NCBI GenBank assembly: GCA_934320655.1
Contig: CAKRFN010000012.1
Coordinates: 30,374 to 94,373, forward strand
Direction: 5' to 3'
From: an uncultured Eubacterium sp.
GTDB lineage: Bacteria; Bacillota; Clostridia; Lachnospirales; Lachnospiraceae
DNA: 64,000 nt
The number at the start of each line of letters is the position of its first letter. Position 1 is the stretch's first letter. A model generated the notes under the pieces. It was not told where the DNA came from, did no database searches, and saw only the letters and a list, made by a program, of their open reading frames with translations. Below are positions 26,351 through 34,625 of the stretch, in pieces. The position numbers and the translations under genes are program-made.

Positions 26351-28129
26351 ATGACAACAAATAAGGGGACGAAGTTGCTTCAGCGGTTTTTGTGTCTGCT
26401 GTTAGCGCTGGTGTTACTGATTCCGGCAGTACCGGCTTACGCACTGACAGACGAGCAGCAGGAGATCGCTGCCGCACAGAAGGCGATCTCTACAGCGATG
26501 CGGCAGTTTAAGGGAACCAATGAGACAACGGAGCAGGAGTTTCTGGCGGCTGCACAGGCAGCACTTCCGGCGGGCAGCAAGGTAACCGTGACATCGGCAG
26601 GGGATTTCAAGATTGATGTTCCGGCAAACGAGGAGCGGGATGGCAGCATGAGCTGTACGCTGATCCTTACCTGCGGTTCGGAGCAGTTCGTGTTGCGGCA
26701 GGGAGCATCTGTCGCACAGATTGTGTCGGGAAATACGGCACAGCTTGAAGAAGACCGTCTCGCGATGAGTAAGGCGATGCACGCGATGACCTACACGAAT
26801 AAGACGACGAAAGAGGAGATGCTGGAAGTCGCACTCGCAGCCAGAAAGTACAATACGACCGCAAAGTGGACGAAGTTCACAAAGAAGAATGCGACATTTG
26901 AGGCTGACGGCGAGGTCACGGGTTATCTGACGCTGACATTAAATAACGAGACGAGTGAGCTGCGTCTGCATGATACGATCCCGATGCTCAAGCGCACGAT
27001 GCCGACCAAAGCGATCTCGATCAACAAGGAGGAGTGGGATATCCTGCGCCTGACCAATATCGAGCGCTATAAAGATGGAAAAACGCTGCTGACGATGCCG
27101 AAGGAGCTACAGAGAGCCTGTGATGTGCGTGCAAGGGAGAATATCAACAATACCCAGAAAGCACATATCAGACCGGACGGTACACTGTTTAGCTCAGCCG
27201 TCGAGGGGACATTCCGCCTATTCGGTCTCGGCGAAAACCTGTACCATGAGGCAAAGATCGATGTCGTGGCAAAGCGCGCGGTCAACGCATGGATGAACAG
27301 TTCCGGACACCGCGCAAATATGCTCAGCAGTGCGTATAGCTATATGGGAGTCGGAGTCTGCGAGAATCAGTCCGTACAGATCTTCTCAAAGAAGAGCAAT
27401 CCGATTACATCATGGACGACAAGCACCGGCAAAAAGACGTTTGAGGATGAGGAAGCAATGTGCAAGGCTTATCTGATCTGCAAGGATGCAAGCGGTCTGA
27501 AGTCGTATGTGCCGCTCGATCCGGAATGCATGACGAAGGTCAAGGGCGGATATAAGATGAAGCTGAACAGCAAGCTGACGATCAAGGTGAAGATCAAGCA
27601 GGAGCAGACGAGTACATTTACGGATGTTCCCGCAAATGCAGCTTACGCAAAGCCTGTCGCATGGGCAGTCGACAAACGGATCATGACCGGTATCAATCAG
27701 ACCGAGTTCGCACCGGATCAGACCTGTACACGCGGTGAGGTATTCAACTATATGTATCTGGCAAACGGTTCGCCGGCGGCAGCAGGCAAGAACTGGTGGA
27801 GTGATGTCAAGGCGAGTGATTTCTATTACAAGGCAGTGCTTTGGGCAAAATCACAGGACATCATCGATTACGGCAGCTTCCACGGTGAGGATCTGTGCCC
27901 GCGCGGCTATGCATTGTACTATGTATGGAAGAGCGTCGGATCTCCGACCGTATCCGGTAAATCGACATTTACGGATGTGACAGACAGTGTCTTCTATTCA
28001 GATGCAGTGGCATGGGCGCAGCAGAAGGGCATGTTCAAGGGCAATACAGACAACCAGTTCCATCCCGATTACGGCTGCACCAGAGCGGATATTGCGACCT
28101 ATCTGTATTATGCATATGGCGGAAAATAA
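26351..28129 (+). CDS. Secreted CAP-domain protein with three S-layer homology modules
   Basis: A 592-residue exported protein. Residues 1-31 are a signal peptide (hydrophobic FLCLLLALVLLIPAVPAYA). Residues about 35-220 are two related unknown units (each beginning with a helix and ending in LRLHDT- or VLRQGAS-type strands). Residues 225-345 form a CAP/SCP-PR1 domain (LTNIERYKDGKTLLTM, ENINNTQ, GENLYHEA, AVNAWMNSSGHRANML, YMGVGV). Residues 415-592 are three SLH modules (FTDVPANAAYAKPVAWAVDK, WWSDVKASDFYYKAVLWAKS, FTDVTDSVFYSDAVAWAQQK), which attach proteins to wall polymers. The role of bacterial CAP proteins is mostly unknown. ATG 26351 follows GGAAAGGAGTGG. Confidence 0.9.
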   Translation: MTTNKGTKLLQRFLCLLLALVLLIPAVPAYALTDEQQEIAAAQKAISTAMRQFKGTNETTEQEFLAAAQAALPAGSKVTVTSAGDFKIDVPANEERDGSMSCTLILTCGSEQFVLRQGASVAQIVSGNTAQLEEDRLAMSKAMHAMTYTNKTTKEEMLEVALAARKYNTTAKWTKFTKKNATFEADGEVTGYLTLTLNNETSELRLHDTIPMLKRTMPTKAISINKEEWDILRLTNIERYKDGKTLLTMPKELQRACDVRARENINNTQKAHIRPDGTLFSSAVEGTFRLFGLGENLYHEAKIDVVAKRAVNAWMNSSGHRANMLSSAYSYMGVGVCENQSVQIFSKKSNPITSWTTSTGKKTFEDEEAMCKAYLICKDASGLKSYVPLDPECMTKVKGGYKMKLNSKLTIKVKIKQEQTSTFTDVPANAAYAKPVAWAVDKRIMTGINQTEFAPDQTCTRGEVFNYMYLANGSPAAAGKNWWSDVKASDFYYKAVLWAKSQDIIDYGSFHGEDLCPRGYALYYVWKSVGSPTVSGKSTFTDVTDSVFYSDAVAWAQQKGMFKGNTDNQFHPDYGCTRADIATYLYYAYGGK

Positions 28130-28206
28130 TAGAGATCTTCCATTGCTGTGAATGAAGTGAACAGCAGCCATAATACTTAATATAATTAGGAAAATGCAAA
28201 AATCTC

Positions 28207-28235
28207 TTGCAGGCGTGCATAAGAAGTGCTAATAT
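28207..28235 (+). promoter_or_regulatory. Promoter of the aspS T-box operon
   Basis: TTGCAG (28207-28212), 17 bases, TAATAT (28230-28235) with extended TGC before the -10. Transcription would start near 28242, giving a leader of about 360 bases. Confidence 0.65.
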
Positions 28236-28241
28236 CTGTAA

Positions 28242-28550
28242 ACATAAAAACGAAGATAGAAGTAAATGCAGTGAAGGAGACTCACATCTGCAGACATCGA
28301 CAGGAATACAGCGTCACCGACTGAGAGCGCTGTTTGAGAGAGCAGACGATGGGAACACTCCGGAGCAGGCTGGTCGAAACAGTAGACAGACATGGAGACA
28401 TGACAGCACTTTATTAGGTCAGCACGTACAGGAGGCGCGTTAAGCCCACAGAGCGGAATGTTTATGCATATGCATAACATTCAAAACGGGTGGTACCGCG
28501 GATCAGATAATTCGTCCCAGAATATAATTTTTATATTCTGGGACTTTTTA
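28242..28550 (+). promoter_or_regulatory. T-box riboswitch controlling aspS-gatCAB
   Basis: The leader carries the diagnostic T-box GGGTGGTACCGCG at 28488-28500. It is preceded by a stem III-like hairpin (28456-28482, GAATG...CATTC) and followed by an intrinsic terminator (28514-28549). Uncharged tRNA pairing with the T-box would favour the antiterminator and switch on the operon. Stem I and the specifier loop lie in roughly 28250-28430. The GAC codon expected for tRNA-Asp occurs several times there and I could not assign the true specifier by eye. Control by tRNA-Asp is inferred from the downstream gene. Confidence 0.92.
28514..28549 (+). terminator. Terminator of the T-box leader
   Basis: GTCCCAGAATATA (28514-28526) pairs perfectly with TATATTCTGGGAC (28532-28544), followed by five T. 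It is the regulated terminator of the aspS T-box. Confidence 0.9.
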
Positions 28551-28604
28551 GTGTGATAGAAAATCACTATCACAGTCCAAAAACAAAGAGAGGGGATCAG
28601 AAGC

Positions 28605-30341
28605 ATGTACAGAGACGTGACATTAAACCAGATCAGTGAGGCAGATATCGACAAACAGTTAAGCGTGGCAGGCTGGATCGAAAATATCCGTGACCACGGC
28701 GGCGTGTCATTTATTGACCTTCGGGATATGTATGGCATCTTGCAGGTCGTCATCAGAGATGATACACTGTTAAAAGGACTCAGTCGTGAGGACTGCGTAT
28801 CGATTCAGGGAATCATGGAAAAAAGGGATGAGGAAACCTACAATCCCAAGATCCCTTCCGGTACGATCGAATTAGAGGCAAAACAGATCACCGTGCTCGG
28901 CAAGGTGCGCAAGGCACTGCCGTTTGAGATCATGACCTCCAAGGACGTGCGGGAGGACGTGCGGCTGCAGTATCGTTATCTCGACCTGAGAAATGCCAAG
29001 GTGCGCGACAATATGATCTTCCGTTCACAGGTCATCGCATTCCTGCGCCAGAAGATGACGGAGATGGGATTTTTAGAGATCCAGACACCGATCTTGTGTG
29101 CATCTTCCCCTGAGGGCGCCAGAGACTATATCGTGCCGAGCCGCAAATTTAAAGGAAAATTCTATGCATTGCCGCAGGCACCGCAGCAGTATAAGCAGCT
29201 TCTGATGGTATCGGGCTTTGACAAATATTTCCAGATCGCACCGTGCTTCCGCGATGAGGATGCGAGAGCTGACCGTTCGCCCGGAGAGTTCTATCAGCTG
29301 GATTTCGAGATGAGCTTTGCAACGCAGGAGGATGTATTCCGTGTCGGCGAGGAAGTGCTGACCGCTGCGTTTGAAAAATTTGCTCCCGAGGGATATGAGG
29401 TTACAAAAGCACCGTATCCGATCATCAGCTACAAGCAGGCAATGTTAGAGTTCGGTTCCGACAAGCCGGATCTGAGAAACCCGCTGCGGATCATCGATCT
29501 GAGTGAGTTTTTCCAGAAGTGCAGCTTTAAACCGTTCCACGGCAAGACCGTCCGTGCGATCAAGGTACATGCCGAGATGTCCAAGGGCTTCCACGAGAAG
29601 CTGTTAAAATTCGCACAGGGCTTAGGCTGTGGCGGTCTGGGCTATCTGGAGGTGCAGGAGGACGGCAGCTACAAGGGACCGATCGATAAATTTATTCCGG
29701 ATGACTGCAAAGAGGAGATGCGCACGCTCGCCGCACTCGAAGTCGGCGATACGATCTTTTTCATCGCAGACCGCGAGGCAAAGGCAGCCGCTTATGCAGG
29801 TGCGATCCGCACGGAACTCGGAGAAAAACTTGATTTAATCGAGAAGAATGCATATCGTTTCTGCTATGTGAACGATTTCCCGATGTTCGAGAAAGATCCC
29901 GAGACAAAGAAGATCGGATTTACACACAACCCGTTCTCTATGCCGCAGGGAGGCTTACAGGCATTGCAGGAGCAGAACCCGCTCGACATTCTCGCTTACC
30001 AGTATGACATCGTCTGCAACGGTATTGAGTTATCCTCCGGTGCAGTCAGAAACCATGACCTCGACATCATGGTCAAGGCATTCGAGATCGCAGGCTACGA
30101 CGAGACCGTATTAAAAGAAAAATTTGGGGCACTTTACAATGCATTCCAGTATGGTGCACCGCCGCACGCAGGCATGGCGCCGGGTGTCGACCGAATGATT
30201 ATGCTGCTGCGTAATGAGGAGAACATCCGTGAGATCATTCCATTCCCGATGAACGGCAATGCACAGGATCTCATGTGCGGAGCGCCGAACACGGTCACAG
30301 AGCAGCAGCTGCGTGAGGTGCATATTAAGGTGCGTGACTGA
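28605..30341 (+). CDS. aspS: Aspartate-tRNA ligase, probably non-discriminating
   Basis: A 578-residue bacterial-type class II AspRS: N-terminal anticodon-binding OB fold, bacterial GAD insertion domain, and catalytic core with [19 protein letters not shown] (motif 2) and [14 protein letters not shown] (motif 3). Residue 31 is His in RDHGG. In published work on bacterial AspRS a His at this place accompanies relaxed tRNA choice (Asp on tRNA-Asn too), whereas discriminating enzymes such as that of E. coli have RDLGS. Together with the downstream gatCAB genes this suggests Asp-tRNA-Asn is made and then amidated. ATG 28605 follows AGAGAGGGG. Controlled by the T-box upstream. Confidence 0.95.
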   Translation: MYRDVTLNQISEADIDKQLSVAGWIENIRDHGGVSFIDLRDMYGILQVVIRDDTLLKGLSREDCVSIQGIMEKRDEETYNPKIPSGTIELEAKQITVLGKVRKALPFEIMTSKDVREDVRLQYRYLDLRNAKVRDNMIFRSQVIAFLRQKMTEMGFLEIQTPILCASSPEGARDYIVPSRKFKGKFYALPQAPQQYKQLLMVSGFDKYFQIAPCFRDEDARADRSPGEFYQLDFEMSFATQEDVFRVGEEVLTAAFEKFAPEGYEVTKAPYPIISYKQAMLEFGSDKPDLRNPLRIIDLSEFFQKCSFKPFHGKTVRAIKVHAEMSKGFHEKLLKFAQGLGCGGLGYLEVQEDGSYKGPIDKFIPDDCKEEMRTLAALEVGDTIFFIADREAKAAAYAGAIRTELGEKLDLIEKNAYRFCYVNDFPMFEKDPETKKIGFTHNPFSMPQGGLQALQEQNPLDILAYQYDIVCNGIELSSGAVRNHDLDIMVKAFEIAGYDETVLKEKFGALYNAFQYGAPPHAGMAPGVDRMIMLLRNEENIREIIPFPMNGNAQDLMCGAPNTVTEQQLREVHIKVRD

Positions 30342-30367
30342 TCGCAGGAACCAAAAAGGAGATAAAT

Positions 30368-30661
30368 ATGGCAAATATCATTAGTGATGAGACGATCGAA
30401 TATGTAGGTATTCTCGCAAAGCTGGAGCTCTCCGAGGAGGAGAAGGAAGCCGCGAAAAAGGATATGGGCGATATGTTAGATTATATCGATCAGCTGAATG
30501 AACTGGATACCTCACAGGTGGAACCGATGTCCCATGTATTTCCGGTCAATAACGTATTCCGGGAGGATGTGGTGACAAACGGTGACGGCAGCGAGGATGC
30601 ACTCGCCAATGCGCCGCTGAGCAGAGACGGCGGCTTTGAAGTACCGAAGACGATTGTATAG
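30368..30661 (+). CDS. gatC: Asp-tRNA(Asn)/Glu-tRNA(Gln) amidotransferase subunit C
   Basis: A 97-residue GatC, the small subunit that wraps GatA and stabilises the complex. The family start is recognisable ([20 protein letters not shown]), and the middle has [19 protein letters not shown] with the expected LREDxV-like NVFREDVVT. It lies 26 bases after aspS and 26 before gatA, so one transcript is likely. Confidence 0.93.
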   Translation: MANIISDETIEYVGILAKLELSEEEKEAAKKDMGDMLDYIDQLNELDTSQVEPMSHVFPVNNVFREDVVTNGDGSEDALANAPLSRDGGFEVPKTIV

Positions 30662-30687
30662 TATATAGAATAGGAAGGGGATAGACC

Positions 30688-32169
30688 ATGTCTCTTATGA
30701 GTCTGACAGCCGTTGAGCTGGGCAAACGGATACAAAAGAAAGAAGTGACAGCGGTAGACGCGACCCGCGAGGCACTGGCTGCCATCGCTGCCTGTGAAGA
30801 TGCGGTGCACAGCTTCGTGACAGTGGACGGTGACCGCGCGATGCAGCGGGCAAAAGAGGTGCAGGAGCGAATCGCTTCCGGCGAGCTTACATCACCGCTC
30901 GCAGGCGTACCGGTGGCAATCAAGGATAACATGTGTACAAAGGGGCTGAAAACGACATGCAGCTCTAAAATCTTATATAATTTTATACCGACTTATACAT
31001 CGGAGGCGGTGCTGCAGTTGGAGCGCGCCGGTGCAGTCATCCTCGGAAAAACGAATATGGATGAATTTGCGATGGGTAGCACGACGGAGACTTCCGCATA
31101 CGGAGTGACGAGAAATCCGTGGAATACGGCACACGTACCCGGCGGATCTTCCGGCGGAAGCTGCGCGGCAGTTGCGGCGGAGGAGTGTTCCTATGCGCTG
31201 GGCTCTGATACCGGCGGATCGATCCGTCAGCCGAGTTCTTTCTGTGGCGTGACAGGCATCAAGCCGACCTACGGAACGGTATCCCGTTACGGACTGATCG
31301 CTTACGGTTCATCGCTCGACCAGATCGGACCGATCGCAAAGGATGTGACCGATTGTGCGGCAGTGTTAGAGGCGATCGCTGCGCACGATCCGAAGGATTC
31401 GACATCGATGAAGCGGGAGGATACCGATTTTACACAGGCACTCGTGGATGATGTGAAGGGCATGCGCATCGGTATTCCGAATGACTATTTTGGCGAGGGA
31501 CTGGACGAGGCTGTGCGTGCGCGTGTGCTGGATGCGGCAAAGGCATTGGAGGAGAAAGGCGCGGTCGTGGAGCATTTTGACCTCGGACTGGTCAAATATG
31601 CGATCCCTGCCTACTACGTGATCGCCTGTGCCGAGGCGAGCAGCAATCTAGCGCGTTTTGACGGCGTAAAATACGGCTATCGTACCGAAGAGTACGACGG
31701 ACTGCATCAGATGTATAAAAAGAGCCGCTCCGAGGGCTTTGGCGCAGAGGTCAAGCGGCGTATCATGCTTGGCTCGTTTGTGTTGAGCTCCGGCTATTAT
31801 GATGCGTATTATCTGAAAGCGCTGCGCGTGAAAGCACTGATCAAGCAGGCATTCGATGATGCATTTGCAAAATATGATGTGATTTTAGGACCTGCGGCAC
31901 CTACGACCGCACCGAAGCTGGGCGAGTCGCTGTCTGATCCGATCCAGATGTATCTCGGTGATATTTATACAATTTCTGTCAATCTGGCAGGACTGCCCGG
32001 CATCAGTCTGCCGTGTGGGCTTGACCGGAATGGACTGCCGGTTGGTTTACAGCTCATTGGAGACTGTTTCCAGGAGAAAAAGATCATCCGTGCGGCATAT
32101 GCATTTGAACAGACGAGGGAGTATGCGCACAGTAAACTGGCGCAGGAGCAGAACGGAGGTGCGTCATGA
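30688..32169 (+). CDS. gatA: Asp-tRNA(Asn)/Glu-tRNA(Gln) amidotransferase subunit A
   Basis: A 493-residue amidase-signature enzyme that releases ammonia from glutamine for tRNA-bound Asp or Glu. The Lys of the Ser-cisSer-Lys triad is in VAIKDNMCTKG. The two Ser are in PGGSSGGSCAA and GSDTGGSIRQPSSFCG. GVTGIKPTYGTVSRYG follows. Length is standard. It overlaps gatB by four bases (ATGA). Confidence 0.96.
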   Translation: MSLMSLTAVELGKRIQKKEVTAVDATREALAAIAACEDAVHSFVTVDGDRAMQRAKEVQERIASGELTSPLAGVPVAIKDNMCTKGLKTTCSSKILYNFIPTYTSEAVLQLERAGAVILGKTNMDEFAMGSTTETSAYGVTRNPWNTAHVPGGSSGGSCAAVAAEECSYALGSDTGGSIRQPSSFCGVTGIKPTYGTVSRYGLIAYGSSLDQIGPIAKDVTDCAAVLEAIAAHDPKDSTSMKREDTDFTQALVDDVKGMRIGIPNDYFGEGLDEAVRARVLDAAKALEEKGAVVEHFDLGLVKYAIPAYYVIACAEASSNLARFDGVKYGYRTEEYDGLHQMYKKSRSEGFGAEVKRRIMLGSFVLSSGYYDAYYLKALRVKALIKQAFDDAFAKYDVILGPAAPTTAPKLGESLSDPIQMYLGDIYTISVNLAGLPGISLPCGLDRNGLPVGLQLIGDCFQEKKIIRAAYAFEQTREYAHSKLAQEQNGGAS

Positions 32170-33599
32170 GCAGAGAATATGAGACCGTCATCGGTCTGGA
32201 GGTACATGTGGAGCTGGCGACAAAGACGAAGATCTTCTGCGGCTGTTCGACCGCATTCGGCGGCGCACCGAATACCCACACCTGTCCGGTCTGTACCGGT
32301 ATGCCCGGTTCGCTGCCGGTGCTGAATAAGCAGGTCGTGGAATATGCGATGGCAGTCGGGCTGGCGACAAACTGTACGATTAACCAGAATTGTAAATTTG
32401 ACCGCAAAAACTATTTTTACCCCGATAACCCGCAGAATTACCAGATTTCACAGCTCTATGAGCCGATCTGCCGGAATGGAGGCATTGAGATTGAGACTGC
32501 GGACGGCACAAAAAAGACGGTCGGCATTCACGAGATCCATATGGAGGAGGATGCCGGAAAGCTCGTCCACGACGACTGGGACGACGTATCCATCGTAGAT
32601 TTTAACCGTTCAGGTGTCCCGCTGATCGAGATCGTATCGGAGCCGGATATGCGCTCCGCAGATGAAGTGATCGCGTATCTCGAGAAGCTTCGCCTGATTA
32701 TCCAGTATCTCGGTGCGTCCGACTGTAAGCTCAACGAGGGCTCGATGCGTGCCGATGTCAATTTGTCAGTGCGTGAAGTCGGTGCGAGTGAGTTCGGCAC
32801 ACGTACAGAGATGAAAAACCTCAACTCGTTCCGCGCGATTGCACGTGCGATCGAGGGTGAGAAAAACAGACAGATCGACCTGATCGAATCCGGTGAAAAG
32901 GTCGTGCAGGAGACCCGCCGCTGGGATGATGCGAAGGAGAGCTCCCATGCGATGCGCTCCAAGGAGGATGCGCAGGACTACCGTTACTTCCCGGAGCCCG
33001 ACCTCGTTCCGATCCATATTTCCGACGAGTGGCTCGCAGAGGTGAAAAACCGCCAGCCGGAGCTGCGCACGGAGAAATTAGAGCGCTATGAGAGCGAGTA
33101 TGAGATCCCGCGCTACGACGCAGAGATCATCACATCATCCAAGCATCTGGCAGATATTTTCGAACAGACCGTGGCGATCTGCGGCAAGCCGAAAAAAGTA
33201 TCCAACTGGCTCATGGTAGAGACGATGCGCCTGCTCAAGGAGCGCGAGATGGAGCCGGAGGATATTGTCTTTTCACCGGAGCATCTGGCTGCATTGGTAG
33301 AGCTGGCTGACGCTGGCACGATCAACAGTACGGTTGCCAAGGAAGTGTTTGAGCACATGTTTGAGGATGACACAGATCCGAAGCAGTATGTTGAGGAACA
33401 CGGCTTAAAGACCGTGAACGATGAGGGCGCGCTGCGCGCAACGATCGAGCAGGTGATCAAGGATAATCCGCAGTCTGTAGACGATTATCACAATGGAAAA
33501 GAAAAAGCGATCGGCTTTTTAGTCGGACAGACGATGAAAGCGATGAAGGGAAAAGCAAATCCCGGTATGGTAAACCAGATTTTGAAGGAACTGCTGTAG
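32166..33599 (+). CDS. gatB: Asp-tRNA(Asn)/Glu-tRNA(Gln) amidotransferase subunit B
   Basis: A 477-residue GatB, which phosphorylates the tRNA-bound Asp/Glu side chain and receives ammonia from GatA. Signatures: IGLEVHVELATKTKIFCGC with cradle-domain Cys residues, CTGMPGSLPVLN, and FNRSGVPLIEIVSEPDM. The C-terminal tRNA-recognising YqeY-like tail ends in NPGMVNQILKELL. Last gene of the T-box operon; its stop codon lies in the loop of the terminator hairpin. Confidence 0.96.
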   Translation: MSREYETVIGLEVHVELATKTKIFCGCSTAFGGAPNTHTCPVCTGMPGSLPVLNKQVVEYAMAVGLATNCTINQNCKFDRKNYFYPDNPQNYQISQLYEPICRNGGIEIETADGTKKTVGIHEIHMEEDAGKLVHDDWDDVSIVDFNRSGVPLIEIVSEPDMRSADEVIAYLEKLRLIIQYLGASDCKLNEGSMRADVNLSVREVGASEFGTRTEMKNLNSFRAIARAIEGEKNRQIDLIESGEKVVQETRRWDDAKESSHAMRSKEDAQDYRYFPEPDLVPIHISDEWLAEVKNRQPELRTEKLERYESEYEIPRYDAEIITSSKHLADIFEQTVAICGKPKKVSNWLMVETMRLLKEREMEPEDIVFSPEHLAALVELADAGTINSTVAKEVFEHMFEDDTDPKQYVEEHGLKTVNDEGALRATIEQVIKDNPQSVDDYHNGKEKAIGFLVGQTMKAMKGKANPGMVNQILKELL

Positions 33600-33616
33600 T
33601 GGCAGTTCCTTTTTTC
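33585..33616 (+). terminator. Terminator of the aspS-gatCAB operon
   Basis: AAGGAACTGC (33585-33594) pairs with GCAGTTCCTT (33602-33611), followed by a run of T. The gatB stop codon is in the loop. Confidence 0.85.
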
Positions 33617-33646
33617 CGTTGCCGGCGTTTCCTTTTATATTTTTCA

Positions 33647-33675
33647 TTGTGTTTCGGACGTGTAGTCGGTATAAT
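33647..33675 (+). promoter_or_regulatory. Promoter for the lipid-kinase-like/hybrid-kinase unit
   Basis: TTGTGT (33647-33652), 17 bases, perfect TATAAT (33670-33675), about 30 bases ahead of the start at 33708. Confidence 0.7.
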
Positions 33676-33707
33676 GGAAGTAATTGGAAATAGGCTGGAG
33701 TAGGCGT

Positions 33708-34625
33708 ATGAAACATATTTTTATTGTAAATCCGTATGCGGGCAGTATGACGTTCGCAAACAATTTAAGACAACAGCTGGAAAAAATGAATGGCTTTGAG
33801 TATTTTTTGTTTAATTCCAGATATACGGGCAACGAGACAGAGCTGACGCGCAAGATCATCGACTTTTTCCCGCAGGAGCAGTTACGCATCTATGCGTGCG
33901 GCGGCTCCGGAACACTGCGGAATGTGTTGGAGGGCGTCGGCGAGAATCCGAATGTCGAGCTCGCTTTCTATCCGTGCGGGATGACCAATGATTTTCTCAA
34001 GTGCTTTACGCCGGAGGACCGGACACGCTTTTATGACATCGCAGAGCTGATCGGCGGTGAGACACTGGTGCTGGATTCGATCCTGACGAACCACGGCAGG
34101 GCACTCAATACGTTCTCCTGCGGCATGGATGCGGACATCATGTCCTACATCGCCAGACAGCATCCGGTGCGCACGGTCGGTATCCAGATTCCGTATTCGA
34201 TGTATACGTTTCAGGCGTTGTTCCGGCTCAAGAAGATGGAGCTGCGCATCCGCATGGACGGAAAAGACATGAACGGCTGTTATGATGAGATCTGCTGGGC
34301 GAACGGCTGTGCGCTGGGTGGCTCGCTGTGTATGCCGAAAGGCTTTTCACCGGCAGACGGCAGAGGCAGCTACGTGCTCGTTCCGTCGCGCGGACATTTT
34401 GCATTTATCCAGATTCTCGTCAATCTGATTGCGCAGAACAGTGATTTTATACAGCGTCATGCCCGTGTGGGTACGGCAAGCAGGATGTCGCTGATACGCA
34501 GTGACCGTATGCCGATCATTGCCAATCTGGACGGTGAGATGGTATCGGCGGCGGGAGAATGGACGGTGGAGCTGCGTCCGTCGAGCGTTCGTTTTGTTGT
34601 ACCGAGAGGAGTGAAGCTGCCATGA
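33708..34625 (+). CDS. Diacylglycerol/lipid kinase-like protein with altered nucleotide loop
   Basis: A 305-residue protein with the DAGK/YegS/LCB5 layout: KHIFIVNPYAGS at the N-terminus, a Gly-rich loop, PCGMTNDFLKCF (family xPxGTxNDxA) and a C-terminal beta-sandwich ending in IIANLDGEMV (family xxDGE). The catalytic nucleotide loop, normally GGDGT, reads CGGSGTLRNV, so the Asp is Ser. This may weaken or abolish kinase activity. Start ATG 33708 follows CTGGAGTAGG. It overlaps the first hybrid kinase gene by four bases (ATGA), so the two are translationally coupled. Phosphatidic-acid signalling is possible; a non-catalytic lipid sensor is an alternative. Confidence 0.85.
   Translation: MKHIFIVNPYAGSMTFANNLRQQLEKMNGFEYFLFNSRYTGNETELTRKIIDFFPQEQLRIYACGGSGTLRNVLEGVGENPNVELAFYPCGMTNDFLKCFTPEDRTRFYDIAELIGGETLVLDSILTNHGRALNTFSCGMDADIMSYIARQHPVRTVGIQIPYSMYTFQALFRLKKMELRIRMDGKDMNGCYDEICWANGCALGGSLCMPKGFSPADGRGSYVLVPSRGHFAFIQILVNLIAQNSDFIQRHARVGTASRMSLIRSDRMPIIANLDGEMVSAAGEWTVELRPSSVRFVVPRGVKLP

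Noticed and set aside
28207..28443. 78-codon + frame inside the aspS leader
   Set aside because: Covered by the T-box leader RNA, with no ribosome site.
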